Of a DNA stretch of 64,000 bases, positions 49,661 to 58,278 are shown in pieces (within the stretch, counting starts at the first letter, position 1; every line of letters starts with the position of its first letter). The stretch covers positions 34,539 through 98,538 of the forward strand of contig CAWFAI010000016.1 in the NCBI GenBank assembly GCA_963813725.1. The letters are read 5' to 3'. Origin of the DNA: VGBV01 sp963813725 (GTDB taxonomy: Bacteria; Actinomycetota; Thermoleophilia; Solirubrobacterales; 70-9). Position numbers and translations under genes: made by a program. The notes beneath the pieces were generated by a model. It was not told the DNA's origin. It saw nothing but the letters and a program-made list of their open reading frames with translations, and ran no database searches.

Positions 49661-52043
49661 CTATTCGATGCCGGCCGACGCGTAGTCGGCGAGGGCCATC
49701 ACCGTCAGCTGCGGGTTCACGGTGACCGACGAGGGGAACACGCTGGCGTCGCAGACGTAGACGTTGTCGGCGCCGTGAAGCTTGAAGCGCTCGTCGACGA
49801 CGCCCTTGGCGGGGTCGCGGCTGACCGCGTTGCCGCCCTGCGGGTGGGAGGTGTGGAGGCCGATGTCGGTGTTGTCGCGGACCACCTCGTCGAGCTGGTC
49901 GACCTCCTCCAGCGAGCTGTAGGAGAGGGAGCGGAAGGTCATCGGCATCACCCGCAGGGCGCCGCTGGCGAAGTGGATCCTGGCCGCGAGCTTGTTGCCC
50001 TTGATCATCAGCTTCAGGTCCGCGTCGGTGGGGACGTAGTCGAGCTTCATTCCCCTGCCCCGGAAGCCGGGCTTGACGCGGCCGTTCCGCTGCGAGCCGA
50101 CGACGACGCCGATGCAGCTCAGGTGGACGTAGCGGCGCATGTTGTTGAAGTGGTCCGAGAACCAGCCCGGCATCAGCATCGCCTGGGTCCCCACCGGGTT
50201 GAACCAGGACTCGAGGATGAGCTGGTCCTCGCCGGCGGGCCGGAAGGTATGGGTGATCTGCAGCCCGTCGTATGCGTGCAGCTCCTGCTCGAAATCGGCG
50301 GTGAGCGGCGCGCCGACGTTGAAGCTGAGCCCCGTGCCCGCCAGCTCGCCGCCCAGCCCGCTGCGTTGCAGCAGCAGGCTGGAGGCGAGCGCGCCGCCGG
50401 CGACCACGACCGTGTTGGCGGCGACCCGAAGCCGGCGGCCGTCCGAGAGGCGGCAGTGGACCTCGGTCGCGCGGCCGCCGCTGGTCTCGATCCGCTCGGC
50501 CAGGCACTCGCTGAAGATCCGCACGCCGTCGCCGAACTCGGCCTGCGCCCGAGGCAGGATGTTGTCCAGCGCCGAGAGCTTCTTGCCGTAGGCACAGCCC
50601 ATGTTGCAGTAGCCCGAGCCCAGGCAGTCCTTGATGTTGGCATGGACCACGCTCGCCGGTGTGTCGAGGCGAAGCTTCTTGATCCCCTTGGCCATCTTGG
50701 TCCCGCCCGCCTGCAGGTGCCCGTTCTTCTGGCTGTAGACGGGCAGCCACTCCCGCAGCCACTCGAACGACTTCATCAGCCGCTCCTCTTCGAGCCCCGC
50801 GTCGAGCCCGTCGGGATCGTTCCAGCGCTTCAGCGTCGGGGGCGGGATGTCGAGGCAGACGGCGTTGTTGACCACGGTGCTGCCGCCGACGCACTTTCCC
50901 TGCAGCACCTGAAAGCGGGCGTCCTTCGACATCTGCATGGCGCCGTCGGCATACAGATTCGAGAACTGGATCCGCTCGTCCTCGGTGAAGTCCGGCGGGT
51001 CCACGTGCTTGCCTCCCTCGAGCACGACGACCTCGCGGCCGCGCTCGGCCAGGCGATGGGCGAGCACGGCGCCCGCGGCCCCGCTCCCGATGATGGCCAC
51101 GTCAGCGTTGACGCGCTCGGCGTCGATCTCGCTGGGCTCGCTGACGACCAGCCCGGGCCGCTCGCGGGGAAGGTTCTTGACCGCCTTCTTGTAGCGCGGA
51201 CGCTTCGTGAACGGCACGAACCCAGTTGACTCGGCCGACCGCGGGTCTCCGTAGTAGCCGATGATCGCCAGCTGCTGGCTCGCGAACAGCATCGACTGCA
51301 CAAGCTGGCGCAGGAAGGCGGGGAGCCGGCGCTCGACCACGTCGTTTACGAAGCAGCGCTCGATGAACTCGAGGCGGCGGTCGGGGGAGATCAGCGCGAA
51401 CGGGGGTCTGAACCTGAACATCGGGTAGACCGTCAGCACCGAGAGCGCCAGCTTCGCCTTCCACTTGTCGTGGGCGGCGAACGAGAAGAGATAGTCGTCG
51501 ATTCCGGCGGCGACCTCCTCCGGCGTCAGCGCCTCGTCCTCGCCGATCACCAGCACCTCGGCCATCGCCATCGCGGTCCGGTGCTGGTGCGGCATCAGGT
51601 AGCGCAGGGCGTAGCGCGATCGCGCGGCCGAGCGGTACAGGAGCCAGAGCACGGCGATGACCCCGCAGGCCAGGGCGAGCCAGATGAACAGCAGCAGCGG
51701 TCGGGTCGGGAACCCGATGCCGAACGGCGCGCCGAAGGTCGCCTCGACGCTGTCGGTGTTGCCGATGAAGAGCATGAACAGCAGCGAGGCGACGATCAGG
51801 ACATGCCCGGCGATCACCAGCTGGCCCGGCCCAGCCGTTCTGGCGGATGTCGCCGGCGGCGATGAAGGCGAGCACGGCGAACATGCCGTCCTTGGCGACC
51901 GAGTTGGCGACGAACGGGAACTCCGCCGGTCCCAACAGGCCCTGAAGCAGGTAGCCGATCACGAAGGCGGCGAACAGCAGCGAGAAGAGCCGGAGCACCA
52001 GCTCGAGGCGCCGCTCCTCCGCTGTCAGCTCCTCGTGCGGCAA
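49661..52043 (-). pseudogene. Membrane-anchored GMC-family FAD oxidoreductase, one frameshift
   Basis: About 794 residues after correction. The N-terminal 130 residues hold four membrane spans (LFSLLFAAFVIGYLLQGLLG, KDGMFAVLAFIAAG, VIAGHVLIVASLLFMLF, LLLFIWLALACGVIAVLW). An extra base in a CC run near 51828-51832 splits the second from the third. The FAD domain has VAIIGSGAAGAVLAHRLAE, GKCVGGSTVVNNAVCL and a Cys-rich GSGYCNMGCAYGKK. The C-terminal GMC part has HTSHPQGGNAVSRDP with the catalytic His and YVCDASVFPSSVTVNPQLT. It resembles alcohol, sterol or fatty-alcohol oxidoreductases. TTG 52043 is the likely start. The open frame alone covers 49661-51817. Confidence 0.84.
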
Positions 52044-52051
52044 GCGTCGAA

Positions 52052-52477
52052 CTAGCCGGACTCGGAGGTCGGTGACTCGGCGCTCGAAGCGCCGACCCAC
52101 TTCATCGCCTCGTCGTGGTCATAGAACTCATGCACCCGGACACACTTCTCGCCCTCGAAGGTGAACACCTGAATCACCTTGTCGGAGATCTCGAGGCCGC
52201 TGTGTTCGCCGCGGCCCTTGCGTCGGGCGTGGGCGACCACGTGATCGCCCTCGTCCACCAACTCCTCCAGCTCGAACCTGAGGTCCCCGACCTCGGCGCG
52301 CCATTGCGCCCAGAACTTCTCGACCCCTGCGTACCCGCGGTAGGTACCGGGGTCCGGATCCTCGGCAGGGGTCACCCATTCGATGTCCTCGGACATGTGC
52401 TCGAGCACCCAACTCCTGTCACCCGAGTTCCAGGCGTCATATCCCCTGCGCACCAGGTCTAGACGCTCTTGCGACAC
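52052..52477 (-). CDS. SnoaL-like / NTF2-fold protein
   Basis: 141 residues from GTG 52477, chosen because a TACTGG -10 box lies 6 bases upstream (52484-52489). Reads SQERLDLVRRGYDAWNSGD, MSEDIEWVTPAEDPDP, GYAGVEKFWAQWRAEV and IQVFTFEGEKCVRVHEFYDH, a standard stand-alone NTF2 fold. The HVVAHARRKGRGEHSG strand is typical. No catalytic residue assigned. It is paralogous in layout to the gene at 5537. The GMC gene begins 8 bases after its stop. Confidence 0.84.
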   Translation of the reverse strand: MSQERLDLVRRGYDAWNSGDRSWVLEHMSEDIEWVTPAEDPDPGTYRGYAGVEKFWAQWRAEVGDLRFELEELVDEGDHVVAHARRKGRGEHSGLEISDKVIQVFTFEGEKCVRVHEFYDHDEAMKWVGASSAESPTSESG

Positions 52478-52483
52478 CGGGGA

Positions 52484-52489
52484 CCAGTA
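52484..52489 (-). promoter_or_regulatory. -10 box TACTGG, leaderless-type
   Basis: Minus-strand TACTGG, 6 bases before GTG 52477; helps choose that start. Confidence 0.42.
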
Positions 52490-52510
52490 TCCCACTTGGG
52501 CACTGAGGAG

Positions 52511-53278
52511 CTAGCGCCCGTGGAAGTCGGGCTTGCGCTTCTCGAGGAAGGCCTGCATCGCCTCGACCCGGTCCTCGGTCGCCATCGCGACGCCGAACAG
52601 GCGGCGCTCGGCCTCGACGCCGGCGGTGAGGCCCGTCTCCTCGGCGGTCAGGATCGCCTCCTTGGCGAGGCGGGCGGCGAGCGGAGGCCGCCGCGCCACA
52701 ACGGCCGCCAGCTCCATGGCCTCGTCCAGCCAGACGCCCTTCTTGGTCACGCGGTTGACCAACCCCATCTCCAGCGCCTCGGCGGCGCTGAAGCGCCTGC
52801 CGGTCAGGACCAGCTCCATCGCGCGGGCCTTGCCGACGGTGCGGGCCAGGCGCTGGGTGCCGCCGCCGCCCGGGATGATCGCCAGCGTGATCTCGGGCTG
52901 GCCGAACTCGGCCGTCTCCGAGGCGACGATCATGTCGCACAGCAGCGCCAGCTCGCAGCCGCCTCCCAGCGCCCAGCCCGAGACGGCGGCGACCATCGGC
53001 GTGCGGACCGATGCCATGCGGCGCCAGAAGGTCTCGCTGGGGCTCATCTCGTCGCTCGGGTCGTGCTCGGCCAGCGCCTTGACGTCTGCGCCGGCGGCGA
53101 AGGCCTCGTCGTCACCGGCGATGACGATGCAGTTGACCTGCTCGTCGGCGTCGTAGGCCTCGATCGCGTCGGCGAGCTCGCCGCGCAGCCCGGGGGAGAG
53201 CGCGTTGCGCGCCTCAGGCCGGTTCAGCCGGCAGAGGCCGACGGCACCACGGGTCTCGGTGAGGACGAGGTCAGCCAT
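52511..53278 (-). CDS. Enoyl-CoA hydratase
   Basis: 255 residues, crotonase fold. Oxyanion-hole segment FAAGADVKAL, catalytic Glu in SGWALGGGCELALLCD and second Glu in FGQPEITLAIIPGGGGTQRL, so both hydratase glutamates are present. The C-terminal FLEKRKPDFHGR is the usual FadB/EchA ending. The start overlaps the acyl-CoA dehydrogenase stop by 8 bases, so the two consecutive beta-oxidation steps are co-translated. Confidence 0.94.
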   Translation of the reverse strand: MADLVLTETRGAVGLCRLNRPEARNALSPGLRGELADAIEAYDADEQVNCIVIAGDDEAFAAGADVKALAEHDPSDEMSPSETFWRRMASVRTPMVAAVSGWALGGGCELALLCDMIVASETAEFGQPEITLAIIPGGGGTQRLARTVGKARAMELVLTGRRFSAAEALEMGLVNRVTKKGVWLDEAMELAAVVARRPPLAARLAKEAILTAEETGLTAGVEAERRLFGVAMATEDRVEAMQAFLEKRKPDFHGR

Positions 53279-54443
53279 CCGACGTCGGCGGGGTCAGGGC
53301 GTTGATCCCCGTCGCGTCGCGGCCGATGATCAGCTTCTGGATCTGCGAGGTGCCCTCGTAGAGGGTGGTGACCCGGGCGTCGCGCATGTAGCGCTCCACC
53401 GGGTAGTCGTCAACGTATCCCGAGCCGCCGTGGACCTGGATGGCGGCGTTCGCGCATTCCACCGCCGACTCGGTCGCGTACAGCTTCGCGATCGAGGTCT
53501 CGACCGTGCTGGGCTGTCCCCGGTCCTTGAGGTCGCCGGCCCGAAAGACGAGCATCCGCGCGGCGTCGCGCTTGACGATCATCTCGGCGATCATCGCCTG
53601 CACGAGCTGGAAGCTCGCGATCGGGACGTCGAACTGCTTGCGTTCGGTCGAGTAGGCGACCGAGGCCTCGACGCAGCCGTCGCAGATGCCGACGCAGCCC
53701 GCGGCGACGCTGTAGCGGCCCTTGTCGAGGGCGCTCATCGCGACCTTGAAGCCGTCGCCGATCTCGCCCAGCATCGCCGAGTCGGGGACCTCGACCTCGT
53801 CCAGCGAGAGCTCGGCGGTGTCCGAGGAGCGCAGGCCGAGCTTGCCGTGGATCTCCTCGGTGGTGAACCCCTCTGACGAGGTGGGGACGAGGAAGCAGGC
53901 GAGGCCCTTGTGCTTCTTGGCTGGATCGGTCTGGGCGAAGATCAGCGCCACCTCGGCCACGTTCCCGAGCGAGATCCACATCTTGTTGCCGCTGATGGAC
54001 CAGCCCGAGTCGGTCTTCTTGGCGCGGGTGCGGAGGTTGGCGGCGTCGGAGCCGGTGTCGGGCTCGGTCAGCCCGAAGCAGCCGAGCGCCTCGCCCGAGC
54101 ACAGCCGGGGGAGCCACTCTTGCTTCTGCTCCTCGGTCCCCCACTGCTCGATCGAGCCGCAGACCAGCGAGGTCTGGACGGAGACGACGGTGCGGGCCGC
54201 CGAGTCGGCTCGCCCGATCTGCTCGACGATCAGCGCGTAGCCGATGTAGTCAAGGCCGCGGCCGCCGTACTCCTCGGCGACCGGCGCCCCCAGGTAGCCG
54301 ACCTCGCCCATCTTCGAGGCCAGCTCGCGGTCGAACCGGGCGGCGCGGTCGCTCTCGCGCACGCGCGGCTCGATCTCGCGGTCGGCGAACTCCCTCGCCG
54401 CTTCGGAGATCAGCTTCTGCTCGTCGCTGAGCTGCAGGTCCAC
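53271..54443 (-). CDS. Acyl-CoA dehydrogenase
   Basis: 390 residues. FAD enzyme making the 2,3-double bond of acyl-CoA. FAD/substrate region LGCFGLTEPDTGSDAANLRT, the flavin-contacting KMWISLGNVAEVALIF, and the C-terminal YVDDYPVERYMRDARVTTLY followed by EGTSQIQ, where the Glu is the catalytic base of the short/medium-chain group. It feeds the enoyl-CoA hydratase that overlaps it. GTG start 2 bases after the aminotransferase stop. Confidence 0.95.
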   Translation of the reverse strand: MDLQLSDEQKLISEAAREFADREIEPRVRESDRAARFDRELASKMGEVGYLGAPVAEEYGGRGLDYIGYALIVEQIGRADSAARTVVSVQTSLVCGSIEQWGTEEQKQEWLPRLCSGEALGCFGLTEPDTGSDAANLRTRAKKTDSGWSISGNKMWISLGNVAEVALIFAQTDPAKKHKGLACFLVPTSSEGFTTEEIHGKLGLRSSDTAELSLDEVEVPDSAMLGEIGDGFKVAMSALDKGRYSVAAGCVGICDGCVEASVAYSTERKQFDVPIASFQLVQAMIAEMIVKRDAARMLVFRAGDLKDRGQPSTVETSIAKLYATESAVECANAAIQVHGGSGYVDDYPVERYMRDARVTTLYEGTSQIQKLIIGRDATGINALTPPTSDG

Positions 54444-54445
54444 GC

Positions 54446-55249
54446 TCAGCTCCGCGCCGCGGTCGATCCCATCTCGCGCTCCAGCACGGCGGCGAAGGCC
54501 TCGCTCGCCTCGCGGGTGCGTGGCCCGGGGGCCTCGGGCAGCTCCTTGCCGTCCACCGCCGAGACCGGCTGCACCTCGCGCACGGTCGAGGCGAGGAAGG
54601 CCTCGCTCGCGCCCAGCACCTCCTGCAGCGGGAAGTCGCCCTCGACCACGTCCAGCTCGCGCACGATGCGGTCCCTGGTGATCGAGGCGAGGATGCCGGT
54701 GTCCAGCGAGGGCGTGCGGAGCTCGCCCTCGACGGACCAGAAGATGGTCGAGGTCGGTGCCTCCAAGACGATCCCGTCGGGGCGCACCAGCAGCGCCTCG
54801 TCGGCGCCCTTGGCCTGGGCCAGGCGGGTCGCCTGCATGTTCGCCCCGTACGAGAGCGACTTGACCCCTGTGAGGATGATCGTCGGCGTGTAGACGACGG
54901 ATACCAGCGAAACGCTGGGGCTGTGTTCGATCAGGGCCTCGGTGAACGCCAGCCTGCGCCCTCCGCGGGTGACGACCAGCCGCAGCTGGCCCTCGCCGTC
55001 GCCGAACTCCTCGAGCAGGGCCTCGATCTCGCCCTGCAGCGCCTCGCGCTCGACGGGCAGCTCGATCGCCGCCGCCGAGCGCTCCAGCCGGTCCAGATGC
55101 TCGCCGAGGGCGAAGGGACGCCCGGCGTAGAGCCGGATCACCTCGAACACGCCATCTCCCCGCAGCAGGCCGTCGTCGCCGGGCGGGATCCGCGCCTCAC
55201 CGGTCGGCGTAATCCGTCCGTCCACGCTTGCGAGCAGGGGGGAGGACAT
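54446..55249 (-). CDS. Class-IV aminotransferase (branched-chain aminotransferase / aminodeoxychorismate lyase type)
   Basis: 267 residues from ATG 55249; the longer reading crosses the promoter region. Fold-type IV PLP enzyme. GLLRGDGVFEVIRLYAGRPF near residue 30 is the usual substrate-side strand. The PLP lysine is in TGVKSLSYGANMQATRLAQA, and KGADEALLVRPDGIVLEAPT with TSTIFWSVEG binds the cofactor phosphate. It could be IlvE, D-amino-acid aminotransferase or PabC; the sequence does not decide. A TAGCCT -10 box lies 8 bases before the ATG, so it opens the acyl-CoA operon. Confidence 0.87.
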   Translation of the reverse strand: MSSPLLASVDGRITPTGEARIPPGDDGLLRGDGVFEVIRLYAGRPFALGEHLDRLERSAAAIELPVEREALQGEIEALLEEFGDGEGQLRLVVTRGGRRLAFTEALIEHSPSVSLVSVVYTPTIILTGVKSLSYGANMQATRLAQAKGADEALLVRPDGIVLEAPTSTIFWSVEGELRTPSLDTGILASITRDRIVRELDVVEGDFPLQEVLGASEAFLASTVREVQPVSAVDGKELPEAPGPRTREASEAFAAVLEREMGSTAARS

Positions 55250-55257
55250 TCGCTCCG

Positions 55258-55263
55258 AGGCTA
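55258..55263 (-). promoter_or_regulatory. -10 box TAGCCT, leaderless-type, aminotransferase operon
   Basis: Minus-strand TAGCCT, 8 bases before ATG 55249. Confidence 0.5.
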
Positions 55264-55296
55264 TCGGAGCGGGCGCGGCGCGCGGCCGCTCGGCGC

Positions 55297-55302
55297 TACT
55301 GT
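55297..55302 (+). promoter_or_regulatory. -10 box TACTGT, leaderless-type
   Basis: TACTGT ends 8 bases before GTG 55311; it is divergent from the TAGCCT box at 55258. Confidence 0.42.
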
Positions 55303-55310
55303 GACTCGGC

Positions 55311-55685
55311 GTGACCCTGATCCTGATCACGATCGCGCTGGTGATGGTGCTGTTCGTGCTGGCGGTGCTGACGGCGCGGCTGTTCCGCGACTACCCGGCC
55401 TCGGAGCTGCTCGATTGGAAGCCGACGCGCTCGCCCGAGGTCGAGGCACAGAACGAGATCGACGACGTGCGCCAGATGATGGAGGCCCAGAACGAGTACC
55501 GGCGCCGCCGCGGGGCCAAGGAGATCACCGAAGCCGACGTCGAGCGCCAGGCCCGCGAGGACGAGGCGGTGCGGGCTCGGGGGAGGGGCCCCTTCTCGCA
55601 GGGCGCGAGCGTCGATGACGACTCAGCCGAGGCTCCGCCGCCGAAGCGGTCCAAGCGCTCGGACGAGAGCGGGAAGAAGCGCTAG
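55311..55685 (+). CDS. Small membrane-anchored charged protein, unknown function
   Basis: 124 residues. One N-terminal span (TLILITIALVMVLFVLAVLT), then a conserved-looking ELLDWKPTRSPEVEAQNEID, a helical charged stretch with EAQNEYRRRRGAKEITEADV, and a Lys/Arg/Ser-rich tail. The tail faces the cytosol if the N-terminus is outside. It leads a three-gene run (this, a Rossmann protein, an alpha/beta hydrolase). No known family was recognised. Confidence 0.76.
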   Translation: MTLILITIALVMVLFVLAVLTARLFRDYPASELLDWKPTRSPEVEAQNEIDDVRQMMEAQNEYRRRRGAKEITEADVERQAREDEAVRARGRGPFSQGASVDDDSAEAPPPKRSKRSDESGKKR

Positions 55686-56195
55686 TTGGCCCGTGCGCTG
55701 ATCGTCGGCTGCGGCCGGCGCGGCCGCGAGCTCGGCAACGAGCTGGCGGCGCGCGGCTGGCAGGTGCGCGGCACGAGCCGCTCGGATTCTGGGCTGGAGG
55801 CGATCGGCCACGCGGGGCTGGAGCCGGCGCTGGCCGATCCCGACCGGCCGGGGACCGTGCTGGACCTGGTCGGCGACGTCACCGTGGTCGTCTGGCTGCT
55901 GGGCGCGGCGGACGGGGATCGCGACCAGCTCGCCGCGATCCACGGCACTCGCCTGGAGCGCCTGCTGGAGAAGCTCGTGGACACCCCGGTTCGCGGCTTC
56001 GCATATGAGTGCGAGGGGACCGTTCCGGCGGAGCTGCTCGACGGCGGCCGCGAGATCGTCGAGTCGGCCTCGCAAAGGTGGCGGATCCCCACCGTGATGC
56101 TGCGGCGAGGCGATGACGAAGCGGGTTGGGCGCGCGAGACCGCCGACGCCGTGGCGGGCCTGCTCCAGCCGCAGCCGGGGGCGATGCCCAGATGA
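55686..56195 (+). CDS. NAD(P)-binding Rossmann-fold protein
   Basis: 169 residues. TTG 55686 follows the upstream TAG directly. The N-terminus RALIVGCGRRGRELGNELAA is a dinucleotide-binding loop, with an Arg in GTSRSDSG suggesting NADP preference. The middle VTVVVWLLGAADGDRDQLAA and the end TVMLRRGDDEAGWARE are those of short epimerase-like proteins. It lacks a visible Tyr-x3-Lys pair, so it may not be an active dehydrogenase. The stop overlaps the hydrolase start. Confidence 0.75.
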   Translation: MARALIVGCGRRGRELGNELAARGWQVRGTSRSDSGLEAIGHAGLEPALADPDRPGTVLDLVGDVTVVVWLLGAADGDRDQLAAIHGTRLERLLEKLVDTPVRGFAYECEGTVPAELLDGGREIVESASQRWRIPTVMLRRGDDEAGWARETADAVAGLLQPQPGAMPR

Positions 56196-57046
56196 GCCGG
56201 GGCGTGGGCCTCGAGATGCGCTCCGAAACGAGCTTCACCGGCGACGCCGGCGGCGAGATCTTCTGGCAGAGCTGGCCGGCCTCCGACGGCGCGGTCGCCA
56301 AGGGCGTGGTCGTGATCGCCCACGGCGTCAGCGAGCACTCCGGCCGCTACGCGCACGTCGCCCGGCGCCTGAACGACGCCGGCTACGACGCCTTCGCGCT
56401 CGACCACCGCGGCCACGGCCGCTCCGAGGGTGGCAGCGCCAACATCGGCCGCATCTCCTCGGCGGTGGCCGACATCGGCACCCTGATCGGGATCGCGCGC
56501 GGCGAGAGCGAGGCCCCGAAGGCCTTCCTGCTCGGGCACAGCATGGGCGGGGCGCTGGCGCTGGAGTTCGCGCTGGAGCGCCAGGACGAGCTGGACGGCC
56601 TGGTGCTTTCGGCGCCCGCCGCGGCGCTCGAGGCCGCGAGCCGCTTCGAATTGCTGGCGGGGCGCGCGCTCTCGGTGGTCGCCCCGAACCTGGGCGTCTT
56701 CCCCGTGGACCCCACGACGGTCAGCCGCGATCCCGAGGTGGTGCGCGACTACGAGACCGATCCCCTCAACCATCACCGCAAGATGCCGGCTCGGACCGTG
56801 TCCGAGGTGGCCGCGGCTATCGAGGGATTCCCGGGCCGCCTGCCCTCCCTGACCCTGCCGCTGCTGGTGATGGTCGGGACCGCCGACCGCCTGGTGCCCC
56901 CGGACGCCTCGCGGATGGTCGCCGAACGCGCGGGCTCGGCCGACAAGCGGCTGATCGAATACGACGGCCTCTACCACGAGATCCTGAACGAGCCCGAGCA
57001 GGACAAGGTCATGGACGACCTCGTCGGCTGGCTCGACGCTCACTAA
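56192..57046 (+). CDS. Alpha/beta hydrolase, monoacylglycerol-lipase type
   Basis: 284 residues from ATG 56192 (ATGA overlap). Serine hydrolase with the nucleophile in FLLGHSMGGALA, the oxyanion HGVSEHSGRYAHVARRL, the acid in VMVGTADRLVPPDAS, and the His in EYDGLYHEILNEPE. The HGxxEHSGRY and DHRGHGRSEG strings are typical of monoglyceride lipases. Probably releases fatty acids from monoacylglycerols or similar esters in the cytosol, in keeping with the nearby acyl-CoA genes. A shared hairpin repeat follows the stop. Confidence 0.92.
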   Translation: MSRGVGLEMRSETSFTGDAGGEIFWQSWPASDGAVAKGVVVIAHGVSEHSGRYAHVARRLNDAGYDAFALDHRGHGRSEGGSANIGRISSAVADIGTLIGIARGESEAPKAFLLGHSMGGALALEFALERQDELDGLVLSAPAAALEAASRFELLAGRALSVVAPNLGVFPVDPTTVSRDPEVVRDYETDPLNHHRKMPARTVSEVAAAIEGFPGRLPSLTLPLLVMVGTADRLVPPDASRMVAERAGSADKRLIEYDGLYHEILNEPEQDKVMDDLVGWLDAH

Positions 57047-57074
57047 CGGCTCCTCCGCTTCGCGTCCAGGGCCG
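57047..57074. repeat. Dispersed intergenic hairpin repeat, copy 3
   Basis: Loop TCCTCCGCTTCGCGTCCAGG (one base different from copies 1 and 2) between CGGC and GCCG. It lies between two convergent genes, directly after the TAA of the hydrolase. Confidence 0.72.
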
Positions 57075-57093
57075 CCTGGGGGCTCGCTCGCCG

Positions 57094-57733
57094 CTAGACG
57101 ACCCGGTACTTGACGTGAGTCGCGTCGGGGCCCTCGATCACGCGGATTCGCTCCACCTTCAGGTCTCCGACGTTGTCCATCAGTCGCTCGCCATCGCCGA
57201 GGACGATGGGGGAGATGTTCAGCTCGAACTCGTCCACCAGCCCGGCGGCCAGGTACTGCTGCAGGGTGCTGGCGCCGCCGGCGAGCTGTACGTCCAGGTC
57301 CCCGGCCGCCTCCCGCGCCCGCTCCAGGGCGGACTCGATGCCGTCGGTGACGAAGTGAAAGGTGGTGCCGCCCTCCATCTCGACCGGCTCGCGCTCGTGG
57401 TGGGTGATGATGAACGTGGGCGTGTGGTACGGCGGATCGTCGCCCCACCAGCCCTTCCAGGACCCGTCGCCCCAGTCGCCGCCGCCGATCGGCCCGAACA
57501 TGTTGCGGCCCATGATCACGGCGCCGTAGCCGGCCCGCGAGCTCCTCGGCGACCTGGTTGCTGGCGTTCTCCTCTCCGCCGGCCTTGCCGTGGGCCTCGA
57601 GCCAGGCGGGGGTCTTGAACATCCACTCGTGCAGCTCCTCGCCGCGCTCGCCGAGTGGCTCCTTCTCGCTCTGGTTCGGACCGGCGCTGTAGCCGTCCAG
57701 TGAGATCGACTGCTGGAATCGGACCTTGCTCAT
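57094..57733 (-). pseudogene. Dihydrofolate-reductase-family (RibD C-terminal-like) protein, one frameshift
   Basis: About 212 residues after correction. Starts MSKVRFQQSISLDGYSAGPN, the usual first strand of this family. One extra base near 57531-57537 breaks the frame before AVIMGRNMFGPIGGGDWGDG. The rest, TPTFIITHHEREPVEMEGG, LDVQLAGGASTLQQYLAAGL and LNISPIVLGDGERLMDNV, is conserved. Such small proteins reduce pyrimidine or pterin-like compounds with NADPH; the substrate is unknown. The start overlaps the Nudix-gene stop by ATGA. Confidence 0.82.
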
Positions 57734-58234
57734 TCGTGTTGCAGCCTACCCAGCAGCTCGCCGAGGATGCGCGCGGTTGCTCCCCAGATCAGCGCGTCCC
57801 CGACCTCGTAGGTCTCGGTCTTGATCGGGACGCCGCGGCGCACAAGCCGCCGCATCGCAAATCCCTCGGGCCAGCTCCTCCAGGGAGGCGACGATCACGC
57901 TCTCGACCTCCTCGGGGTTCGGGGTGAAGGCGAGGCCGGACTCGATCAGCCCGACGAAGGGGTGGACCTTGTAGCTGGTGACGAACGTGCCGATCGGGGG
58001 CAGCGCCCCGGCGAGCTCGACGTGCTCGCGGCGCAGGCCGATCTCCTCCTCGGCCTCGCGCAGCGCGGTCTCCAGCAGCTCCTCGCCGGGGTCGCGCCGC
58101 CCGCCGGGGAAGGAGATCTCGCCCGCGTGGCGGCGCAGGTCTCCCCGGCGCTCGGTGAAGACCAGCCCCGGCGCTTCGGGCCAGCCGTGCATCGGCACCA
58201 GCACCGCGGCCTCTGTGCGCCCGTGGGCGTCCAT
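57730..58234 (-). pseudogene. Nudix hydrolase, CoA-pyrophosphatase type, one frameshift
   Basis: Hydrolyses CoA or related NDP-X compounds. The Nudix box is GGRRDPGEELLETALREAEE followed by EIGL, preceded by the CoA-type FTERRGDLRRHAGEISFPGG. After SLEELARG the frame is lost near 57860 (one extra base in GGGATTT). The hidden frame gives MRRLVRRGVPIKTETYEVGD, ALIWGATARILGELLG and a stop at 57730 overlapping the next ATG, which supports the correction. The start is unclear: ATG 58234 loses about 17 residues that look real (LIELSEALLSPEEAAA), and CTG near 58284 is possible. Confidence 0.8.
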
Positions 58235-58278
58235 CGCCGCGGCCTCCTCGGGCGACAGGAGTGCCTCGCTCAGCTCGA

